A stretch of DNA of 10,964 nt, from contig JAEZRH010000028.1 of the NCBI GenBank assembly GCA_023412845.1, positions 1 through 10,964 on the forward strand. The letters run 5' to 3'. Made by a program: the position numbers and the translations under genes. This DNA is from Bacillota bacterium (GTDB taxonomy: Bacteria > Bacillota > Clostridia > Oscillospirales > Acutalibacteraceae). Below are positions 1 through 4,082 of the stretch, piece by piece. Below the pieces are notes generated by a model, which saw only the letters and a list, made by a program, of their open reading frames with translations, was not told the DNA's origin and ran no database searches. The first letter of the stretch is position 1, and each line of letters opens with the position of its first letter.

Positions 1-152
1 CGGGCCATCACTGTGCCCAGCCGCTGATGGAGTACCTGTGCGTCAACGCGACCTGCCGTGCCAGCCTGTATTTTTACAATACCACGGAAGACATCGACGT
101 GTTTGTTGAGAATGTGAAAAAGGTCAGGGGGTGGCTCGGCCTTGGAGCTTAA
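1..152 (+). CDS. sufS: Cysteine desulfurase SufS, C-terminal end (partial)
   Basis: Only the last 49 codons are present; the gene enters from the left edge, and the first complete codon is at 3. The fragment opens with GHHCAQPLM, the signature around the catalytic cysteine of group II cysteine desulfurases (SufS/CsdA). That cysteine takes the persulfide sulfur from L-cysteine in the PLP-dependent reaction. The rest is the short C-terminal helix region ending WLGLGA, as expected for the family. It is the sulfur donor for Fe-S cluster assembly in the cytoplasm. Its stop codon lies 11 bases inside sufU, so the two are translationally coupled, which fits the usual sufCDSUB-type operon of Bacillota. 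The PLP-lysine domain is outside the window. The identity is firm from the motif plus the neighbour. Confidence 0.93.
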   Translation, partial: GHHCAQPLMEYLCVNATCRASLYFYNTTEDIDVFVENVKKVRGWLGLGA

Positions 153-579
153 CCAGATCTACACGCAGATCCTCACGGAGCACAACAATTCGAAGCGCAA
201 CAAGCATCACGTTGAAAATCCGACCGTCGTTCTGAAGGGCGTCAACCCCAGCTGCGGCGACGAGATCGAGCTGGAACTCCGCGAAAAGGACGGCCTGATT
301 GAGGACGCCGGCTTCACCGGCGTGGGCTGCGCCATTTCGCAGGCTTCCGCCTCCATCATGATCGACCTCATAAAGGGGAAGACGACGGAAGAAGCGCTGA
401 AGCTCGCCAAAATCTTCCTCGGGATGATCAAGAACGAGATCACCGACGAAGACGAGCTGGAACAGCTCGACGAGGCGATCGCCCTGCGCGACATCGCCCA
501 TATGCCCGCGCGCGTCAAGTGCGCCGTGCTGGGCTGGCATACGCTTGAAAACGCCATCGGAGAAGAGAAGAAGAAATAA
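142..579 (+). CDS. sufU: SufU, zinc-dependent sulfurtransferase of the SUF Fe-S system
   Basis: A 145-aa IscU/SufU-like protein. It has the three family cysteines in their usual settings: NPSCGD (C38, with D40), GVGCAIS (C63) and RVKCAVLGW (C127). In Bacillota SufU these three cysteines and the aspartate bind Zn, and the protein accepts persulfide sulfur from SufS and passes it on. The GCAIS spacing and the insertion between the second and third cysteine are of the SufU rather than the IscU type. The start is TTG at 142, chosen because AGGGGGTGG (126-134) sits 7 bases upstream and the protein begins at the family's normal N-terminus (MELNQIYTQIL). The 11-base overlap with sufS supports coupled expression. 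No clear terminator follows; a new promoter begins 16 bases after the stop. Confidence 0.95.
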   Translation: MELNQIYTQILTEHNNSKRNKHHVENPTVVLKGVNPSCGDEIELELREKDGLIEDAGFTGVGCAISQASASIMIDLIKGKTTEEALKLAKIFLGMIKNEITDEDELEQLDEAIALRDIAHMPARVKCAVLGWHTLENAIGEEKKK

Positions 580-595
580 TGAATCCGGGGCGATA

Positions 596-624
596 TTGAC
601 AAGCAGGCGGTAAACGGGTACAAT
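596..624 (+). promoter_or_regulatory. Sigma-A promoter P1 for the HD-domain gene
   Basis: TTGACA (596-601), a 17-base spacer and TACAAT (619-624): a perfect -35 and a five-of-six -10. Transcription would start near 631, giving an untranslated leader of about 55 bases before the GTG at 685. It separates the HD gene from the suf operon, although read-through from sufU is not excluded because no terminator lies between them. Confidence 0.8.
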
Positions 625-629
625 CACTA

Positions 630-658
630 TTGCGTAGTTTACACATATATTTTATATT
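630..658 (+). promoter_or_regulatory. Possible second promoter P2 for the HD-domain gene
   Basis: TTGCGT (630-635), a 17-base spacer and TATATT (653-658). The -10 is five of six but the -35 is only three of six, in an AT-rich stretch where such matches are common. If used, it would give a leader of about 20 bases. Much weaker than P1. Confidence 0.35.
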
Positions 659-684
659 ATTATGAAATAACTGGGGGAATCGCC

Positions 685-1251
685 GTGGGTACCGTGCCGA
701 CTTTGGAGCAGGCGGAGCAGCTCCTCGAAGAATATAATCAGGATGCTTTTCACCTGAAGCATGGCAAAATCGTTTCCGGCGTCATGGGATATTTCGCGAA
801 GGAATATGACCCGGAGAACGTTGAATTCTGGAAAGTCGTAGGCCTGCTGCACGACCTGGATTTCGAGAAATACCCCGAGCAGCACTGCATCAAGGAGCAG
901 GAGATCATGCGGGAACGCGGCCTTGACGAACGGCTGATCCACGCGGTCGCAAGCCACGGCTACGAACTGACCGTAGACGTGAAGCCCGAAGCCTTTATGG
1001 AAAAAGTCCTCTACGCTACGGATGAACTGACCGGCTTGATCGGCGCGGTCGCCTTGATGCACCCGTCGAAAAGCGTGTGCGACCTGCAGCTCAAATCCGT
1101 AAAGAAGAAATTCAAACAGCCGGCTTTTGCCGCGGGATGTTCCCGCGAGGTCATCCAGAAAGGCGCCGACATGCTCGGCTGGTCGCTGGATGACCTGATT
1201 ACCCGTGCGATTGCCGCGATGCAGTCGCTTGTCGAAAAGCTGGATGTCTGA
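685..1251 (+). CDS. HD-domain metal-dependent hydrolase of unknown substrate
   Basis: A 188-aa soluble protein of the HD superfamily. The ligand series is visible: H26 in HLKHGKIV, the HD pair H56-D57 in GLLHDLDFEKYPEQH, H91 in ASHGYEL and D113 in YATDELTGLI. This is the H...HD...H...D pattern of metal-binding HD phosphohydrolases. Proteins of this compact type (HDIG-like, about 190 aa) are common in Clostridia, and their substrates are mostly undetermined, so no reaction is claimed. The start is GTG at 685, preceded by GGGGGA (673-678) at 6 bases; the ATG at 662 meets a stop after two codons and is ruled out. The gene appears monocistronic, with its own promoter at 596-624 and a terminator at 1313-1344. 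Confidence 0.85.
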   Translation: MGTVPTLEQAEQLLEEYNQDAFHLKHGKIVSGVMGYFAKEYDPENVEFWKVVGLLHDLDFEKYPEQHCIKEQEIMRERGLDERLIHAVASHGYELTVDVKPEAFMEKVLYATDELTGLIGAVALMHPSKSVCDLQLKSVKKKFKQPAFAAGCSREVIQKGADMLGWSLDDLITRAIAAMQSLVEKLDV

Positions 1252-1272
1252 CTTCCATTTGCCGGCAATTGC

Positions 1273-1309
1273 ATAAAAATAAAAGGCCGCATGCCATCTG
1301 CATGCCGCC
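1273..1309 (-). terminator. Intrinsic terminator of the pit-phoU-like operon
   Basis: Read on the minus strand, a hairpin (1309-1285) with a GCATGC/GCATGC stem, one C-C or G-G mismatch and three further GC pairs closes a 5-base loop. It is followed by TTTTATTTTTA (1284-1274). There is no T-run on the plus side, so it works for the minus strand only, 45 bases after the DUF47 stop. Confidence 0.75.
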
Positions 1310-1312
1310 CCG

Positions 1313-1344
1313 CCGACGGTTATGGCCGTCGGTTTTTTCTTTTT
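1313..1344 (+). terminator. Intrinsic terminator of the HD-domain gene
   Basis: A perfect 7-bp stem CCGACGG (1313-1319) / CCGTCGG (1326-1332) with a 6-base loop, followed by TTTTTTCTTTTT (1333-1344). It lies 61 bases after the HD stop codon and faces the operon on the other strand. Confidence 0.88.
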
Positions 1345-1353
1345 CAACAGGAT

Positions 1354-1986
1354 TCAGGTGTTGGAAATGATGATCGCCTCCACGATATCGGCCACGTCTT
1401 CGCAGCAGTCCAGCGCGTTTTCAAAGGAGTTGTAAAGATTCTGCTTGCGGATGATGTCGATCGTGTCCTCGGGATTGGCCGGGTCGAAAAGATCGCGGAT
1501 GGCGTTTGTGAACAGCGCGTCGCCTTCCTCTTCAATGTGGTTGACCAGGATATTGATCCGGTGGATTTCCGCCTGGTTTTTCTTGAACTGCTTGAAAGCA
1601 GCCATCATTTTGGAAAGTTCTTCGCAGGCTTTCACGATCAGCTCGACGAATTTGCCGCTGTTTTCATCTTTTTTTTCGATATGCATCATGTAGATCTGGT
1701 TTGCAATATCGTCGATGCTGTCGGTCAGCGCTTCGATGGAGGCGACCATATTCATCATGTCCGGCCTTTCGATCGGTGTGATGAATGCGTCGGAGATCAG
1801 CTTGGAAGAGTCATGTACCAGCCTGTCTCCCTCATGCTCGATCTCTTTGAGCCTGTGGATTTCGGTTTCGTTGATTTCGGCGTCCGCCAGGGCGGCCTGA
1901 AGCGCTTTTGCGGCTTTGTTCGAGATCGCGATCCCTTTCTCAAACTGGATGAAATAATCCGGCCCGCTTGAAAAAAAATTCGCCAT
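1354..1986 (-). CDS. PhoU-like DUF47 (TIGR00153) phosphate-transport accessory protein
   Basis: A 210-aa all-helical protein of the DUF47/PhoU-like family, which is habitually encoded next to Pit transporters and is thought to modulate phosphate uptake. The two internal metal-site-like repeats are visible: IEHEGDRLVHD near residues 49-59 and IEEEGDALF near 151-159. Each is followed by an acidic helix (DSIDDIANQI at 89-98; CCEDVADIVEAI at 194-205). FITPIERPDM at 68-77 matches the family's F-x-P-xx-R-x-D segment. The start is ATG at 1986, with AGGA about 8 bases upstream; 17 bases separate it from pit, so the two are cotranscribed. The same frame stays open far upstream through pit, up to 3090, giving a misleading 578-codon ORF; that upstream part is only a shadow of pit. 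No membrane segment is present, so it is probably cytoplasmic and acts on Pit. Confidence 0.9.
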   Translation of the reverse strand: MANFFSSGPDYFIQFEKGIAISNKAAKALQAALADAEINETEIHRLKEIEHEGDRLVHDSSKLISDAFITPIERPDMMNMVASIEALTDSIDDIANQIYMMHIEKKDENSGKFVELIVKACEELSKMMAAFKQFKKNQAEIHRINILVNHIEEEGDALFTNAIRDLFDPANPEDTIDIIRKQNLYNSFENALDCCEDVADIVEAIIISNT

Positions 1987-2003
1987 TTTTATTTTCCTGC
2001 CTT

Positions 2004-3014
2004 TCAGAACAAGGTTGACATAGAGGTGAACAGCTTTGTCATGACATAACCCAGAATCAAACAGGCGGGGAACGTAAGCACCCAGGCCATGACCATTTCT
2101 TTGGCCACGCCCCAGTTTACGTCGGAAAAACGTCGTGCGGCGCCCGCGCCCATCATCGCGGAACCCTTGGTGTTCGTCGTGCTCAGGGGGATCCCGGAGC
2201 TGACGGTGGTGATCAGCATGCAGGAGGAAGCGACGATCTCGGCGGAAAAACCCTGGTACTTTTCCAGTTTGACCATGTCTACACCCATAGTCTTGATGAT
2301 CCGGTGGCCCCCGATGGATGTCCCGATCCCCATGACAAGCGCGCAAAGAATCATGATCCGCGGCGCTATGGGGACGTTTGCCGGGATCTTCTGATCTTTT
2401 GCGAGCAAAAGCACAAGCACAAACACGCCCATGAATTTCTGGCCGTCCTGGGCGCCGTGGCTGGTCGCCATCAGCGCGGCGGAAGCTATCTGCCCGACGG
2501 AAAAGATGCGGTTCGCACGCGCCCGTTTCATTCCGCGGAAGAGGAACCCGATGATCTTCGTCACGACATAGCTCGCGGCAAATCCGACGACGGTGGAAAT
2601 GAAGATGCCCCACAGGACTTTCGCAAACGGGGACCACTCGAATGCCGCCAGGCCGTTGTAGGCGATTCCGGCTCCCATCAGGCCGGCAATCAGCGCGTGG
2701 CTTTCGCTTGTGGGAATGCCGAACCTCCATGCCGACACGGACCAGATGACGATGGAAAGCTGCGCCGCGCAGATTGCAACAAGCGGGTTCATGCCGGTTC
2801 CTACGTCTACGAGGTTTGCGATGGTGCTGGCAACCGCCGAACCGAAGCACATGATGCCGATCAGGTTGAATATCGTCGCCATGACCACTGCTATCCTCGG
2901 CGGCAGAACGCGCGTGGCGACAACCGTTGCGATCGCGTTGGGAGCGTCGGTCCATCCGTTGACGAAAATGGATGCGCAGACCAGAATCAACGCTATTGGG
3001 AGAATAGGAGACAT
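2004..3014 (-). CDS. pit: PiT-family inorganic phosphate transporter
   Basis: A 336-aa hydrophobic permease of the PiT family (TC 2.A.20), which imports phosphate, probably as a metal-phosphate complex, using the cation gradient. The inverted-repeat signatures are both seen: FVNGWTDAPNAIATVVATR near residues 17-35 and GIPLSTTNTKGSAMMGAGAA near 274-293. GIPTSESHALIAG (99-111) and the conserved SHGAQDGQKFMG (185-196) are also present. Hydrophobic stretches alternate with these loops across the whole length, consistent with about ten membrane segments. The start is ATG at 3014, with GAGGT about 8 bases upstream. It is the first gene of a two-gene operon with the DUF47 gene, the standard low-affinity phosphate module. 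Operator-like repeats lie in the AT-rich region upstream. Some homologues also carry sulfate, but the DUF47 partner favours phosphate. Confidence 0.95.
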   Translation of the reverse strand: MSPILPIALILVCASIFVNGWTDAPNAIATVVATRVLPPRIAVVMATIFNLIGIMCFGSAVASTIANLVDVGTGMNPLVAICAAQLSIVIWSVSAWRFGIPTSESHALIAGLMGAGIAYNGLAAFEWSPFAKVLWGIFISTVVGFAASYVVTKIIGFLFRGMKRARANRIFSVGQIASAALMATSHGAQDGQKFMGVFVLVLLLAKDQKIPANVPIAPRIMILCALVMGIGTSIGGHRIIKTMGVDMVKLEKYQGFSAEIVASSCMLITTVSSGIPLSTTNTKGSAMMGAGAARRFSDVNWGVAKEMVMAWVLTFPACLILGYVMTKLFTSMSTLF

Positions 3015-3076
3015 GAAACAACCTCTTTTTTAAATTCCGTGTCTTCTTTACAGACGTTCCTTTTCTGACCAAACCT

Positions 3077-3085
3077 ATTTTAACA
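3077..3085 (-). promoter_or_regulatory. Candidate extended -10 promoter for pit
   Basis: On the minus strand TGTTAAAAT (3085-3077) matches the extended -10 form TGn-TAAAAT. No good -35 stands 16-18 bases upstream (only TTAATT-like sequence), so it may rely on the TG extension or on an activator. It would start transcription near 3070, about 55 bases before the pit start. Confidence 0.5.
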
Positions 3086-3096
3086 TACATTTTACA
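3080..3096 (+). promoter_or_regulatory. Pho-box-like direct repeat upstream of pit
   Basis: TTAACA (3080-3085) and TTTACA (3091-3096) are direct repeats in the same orientation exactly 11 bases apart; a further TTAACA lies at 3122-3127. Bacillota PhoP boxes are direct repeats of TT(A/T/C)ACA-like hexamers at about 11-base period, and the gene downstream is a phosphate transporter, so this is a plausible PhoP site. The first repeat overlaps the candidate -10 of pit, which would suit repression more than activation. The region is AT-rich, so chance matches are possible. Confidence 0.35.
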
Positions 3097-3148
3097 AAAA
3101 TTAATCAGTTTTTTAAAATTCTTAACATTTCGTAATTAATTTCCTTTT

Positions 3149-3174
3149 ATAGTATTCCTAATAAGTAATACTAT
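3149..3174. repeat. Perfect 8-bp inverted repeat, operator-like, upstream of pit
   Basis: ATAGTATT (3149-3156) and AATACTAT (3167-3174) form a perfect inverted repeat around a 10-base centre that itself contains an AATA facing the inner TATT. The arms are about one and a half helical turns apart, as for a dimeric repressor. No T-run follows, so it is not a terminator. It sits about 70-100 bases upstream of the candidate pit promoter. The rest of 3128-3300 contains only two weak dyads (3193-3209 and 3259-3282) and no gene I can support. Confidence 0.4.
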
Positions 3175-3301
3175 CAGTTTGCCTGTTTCCGTGCATCATC
3201 GGGCGATGCCGTTCACATTTTTTTCATATCTATTTCCTCAAAAATTCAAATATGGTTCACGCCGCAGACACATTGACGGCGTATACTTCAACTGTACTTG
3301 A

Positions 3302-3415
3302 TTAGAGAAAAAATATTTTACTGCCGAAGGCCGTCGGGCCAGACGGAATACCGATCCGGCGGCCGGCAGACAAATTAAAATTCCTCGAAAGAGGTTTTCT
3401 ATAAATTTCTTTCAT
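3302..3415 (-). CDS. Possible 37-aa peptide ORF, unknown
   Basis: I do not recognise this peptide (it begins MKEIYRKPLSRNF). What supports it is a good ribosome binding site, AAGGAAG, ending 4 bases before the ATG at 3415, and an isolated position between two hairpin terminators. The product is basic in its first half, with no cysteines, membrane segment or zinc motif. The second half of the ORF coincides with the stem-loop at 3321-3369, so the region may be an RNA gene or terminator instead of a coding sequence. An N-terminal K-x-I-Y-x-K-P run is seen in some peptide precursors, but no modifying enzyme is nearby and I do not claim that. An upstream in-frame extension to 3499 exists but lacks a ribosome binding site and runs into the 3466-3512 hairpin. 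Confidence 0.25.
   Translation of the reverse strand: MKEIYRKPLSRNFNLSAGRRIGIPSGPTAFGSKIFFL
3303..3369 (-). terminator. Branched stem-loop with T-run on the minus strand
   Basis: The outer stem CTGCCG (3321-3326) / CGGCAG (3364-3369) encloses a second hairpin, CCGTC (3331-3335) / GACGG (3342-3346). Read on the minus strand the structure is followed directly by TAAAATATTTTTTCTCT. That looks like an intrinsic terminator for whatever is transcribed leftward from about 3460. A small CCTC-GAAA-GAGG hairpin with a GNRA loop (3383-3394) lies just beside it and is followed by TTTT on the plus strand. Confidence 0.5.
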
Positions 3416-3465
3416 AGTTCTTCCTTTTTGGCATTGCCCGCCCGCGAGGCGGGTCTCCCCTTCGA

Positions 3466-3512
3466 AAAAGCCGCAGCTGCAGGCGCTGATGCGCCTCACC
3501 GCTGCGGCTTTT
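3466..3512. terminator. Compound bidirectional hairpin terminator
   Basis: A perfect 12-bp outer stem AAAAGCCGCAGC (3466-3477) / GCTGCGGCTTTT (3501-3512), a small internal loop, then an inner 6-bp stem AGGCGC/GCGCCT (3481-3486 / 3491-3496) with a TGAT loop. Both strands end the stem in four or more T, so it can terminate in both directions. On the minus strand it follows the small gene at 3520-3735 by 7 bases. A further 6-bp GC hairpin, CCCGCC/GGCGGG (3437-3453), stands next to it. Confidence 0.8.
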
Positions 3513-3519
3513 CCGTTCC

Positions 3520-3735
3520 TTATTCCTCTTTGTGCCGGCCGTCAAGCTCGCCCTTTTTTTCCAGAGGTTTTTCAAGGAACTGTTTTTGATTGATGATTAC
3601 GTTCAGCGTAGCGATAACGCTTGTGAAAAAACTGCACAGAATCCGCAGGGAATGAACGTCCTGCCCTTGTGCGATACTTACGGCAAAAGACGTCGCAAGG
3701 TAGGACATTTCTTCCGGTGTACAGTTTCTCCGCAT
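3520..3735 (-). CDS. Small conserved-looking clostridial protein of unknown function (DUF6774-like?)
   Basis: A 71-aa protein starting at MRRNCTPEEMSYLATSFAVSIAQ. One amphipathic-to-hydrophobic helical stretch (about residues 10-45, with the end FFTSVIATLNVII) is followed by a strongly charged C-terminal tail rich in K and E. The pattern 'PEE-x-S-x-LAxxxAxxIxxGxxxxxLxxLxxFFxxxxxxL' resembles short unnamed clostridial proteins of the DUF6774 kind; I recall this by pattern only and cannot confirm it. The start is ATG at 3735, because GGGGTG lies 7 bases upstream; the ATG at 3759 has no ribosome binding site. A strong terminator follows 7 bases after the stop (3466-3512), and a structured stretch lies upstream. 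It appears to be a single-gene unit. Function unknown. Confidence 0.6.
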   Translation of the reverse strand: MRRNCTPEEMSYLATSFAVSIAQGQDVHSLRILCSFFTSVIATLNVIINQKQFLEKPLEKKGELDGRHKEE

Positions 3736-3796
3736 CGTATTCACCCCGCACAAGGCCATATTATGCTAAATAGCAAATAAATGGAATCACTCGCCA

Positions 3797-3917
3797 CGCA
3801 GTGCCTGCGCGGTCAAGCCCCGCCGTCTCGTTTGGCAAGAGAATAGGCCCGTTCCGGCGGGAGAGTCGAAGGAAACTCCCGTCAGGCAGAATCTGCGCCT
3901 GTGGCCGGGCCGGGGCT
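3797..3917 (+). ncRNA. Candidate structured RNA (branched fold), strand uncertain
   Basis: A GC-rich stretch with no credible ORF and dense complementarity. By hand: hairpin CGCAG-TGC-CTGCG (3797-3809); a closing 7-bp stem AGCCCCG (3816-3822) / CGGGGCT (3911-3917); inside it TCTC/GAGA (3826-3829 / 3839-3842), an 8-bp stem 3856-3863 / 3876-3883 containing CGGGAG/CTCCCG with a 12-base purine-rich loop, and AGGC/GCCT (3884-3887 / 3897-3900). This gives a four-way junction. A 15-bp terminator follows at 3926-3962, which is why plus is preferred. A TATTAT at 3759-3764 could be the -10, but its -35 is poor. On the minus strand the same bases would be the leader of the small gene at 3520-3735. I could not match it to 6S, SRP, RNase P, tmRNA or a riboswitch consensus I know. 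The fold is manual and unscored. Confidence 0.35.
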
Positions 3918-3925
3918 GCATGCAA

Positions 3926-3962
3926 ACAAAAGCAGGCCGACGTATCATCGGCCTGCTTTTGT
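3926..3962. terminator. Strong bidirectional terminator downstream of the M18 operon
   Basis: A perfect 15-bp inverted repeat, ACAAAAGCAGGCCGA (3926-3940) / TCGGCCTGCTTTTGT (3948-3962), with a 7-base loop. The stem ends in TTTTGT on both strands. On the minus strand it is 120 bases after the stop of the aminopeptidase gene and probably ends the six-gene operon; on the plus strand it would end the candidate RNA at 3797-3917. Confidence 0.85.
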
Positions 3963-3981
3963 CGTTAGGAATATGGAACTG

Positions 3982-4014
3982 CTCCCGCAGACTAAAAACG
4001 TCATCGGGAGTTTT
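3982..4014 (+). terminator. Weak terminator-like hairpin
   Basis: CTCCCG (3982-3987) and CGGGAG (4005-4010) pair around a 17-base loop, followed by TTTT (4011-4014). The loop is large and the T-run short. The right arm with its T-run could equally pair with AAACTCCCG at 3873-3881 (9 bp). The remainder of 3963-4082 shows nothing else I can support. Confidence 0.25.
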
Positions 4015-4082
4015 CTCAGACTCTCGTGCCCGTCGTCGCCCGAAATTTTTACCTTACTGAACGGCGCGGCTTGACAGCGGCA

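Noticed and set aside
1291..1971. A 226-codon plus-strand ORF opposite the DUF47 gene.
   Set aside because: It starts inside the terminators and has no ribosome binding site or motif; the minus strand carries the recognisable gene.
1354..3090. A single 578-codon minus-strand reading frame across both pit and the DUF47 gene.
   Set aside because: Only the last 210 codons look like protein (DUF47). The upstream part is Arg/His-rich shadow sequence of pit, which is read in another frame with clear PiT motifs. It is not a fusion or frameshift.
3259..3282. Inverted repeat ACGCCG/CGGCGT as a terminator or operator.
   Set aside because: It is only 6 bp with a 12-base spacer and no T-run on either side; too weak to call.
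3736..3759. A longer 79-aa form of the small protein starting at 3759.
   Set aside because: There is no ribosome binding site before that ATG, whereas GGGGTG stands 7 bases before the ATG at 3735.
3855..3900. A glycine-riboswitch-like string (GGGAGAG ... AAACTCCCGTCAGGCA).
   Set aside because: It resembles one segment of the aptamer only; the conserved core elements and a glycine-related gene downstream are missing.
3816..3917. A tRNA-like cloverleaf, possibly a long tRNA such as tRNA-Sec.
   Set aside because: The 7-bp closing stem and the three arms look tempting, but neither strand has a T-loop of the GTTCRANYC type at the right place, a D-loop pattern or a CCA end.
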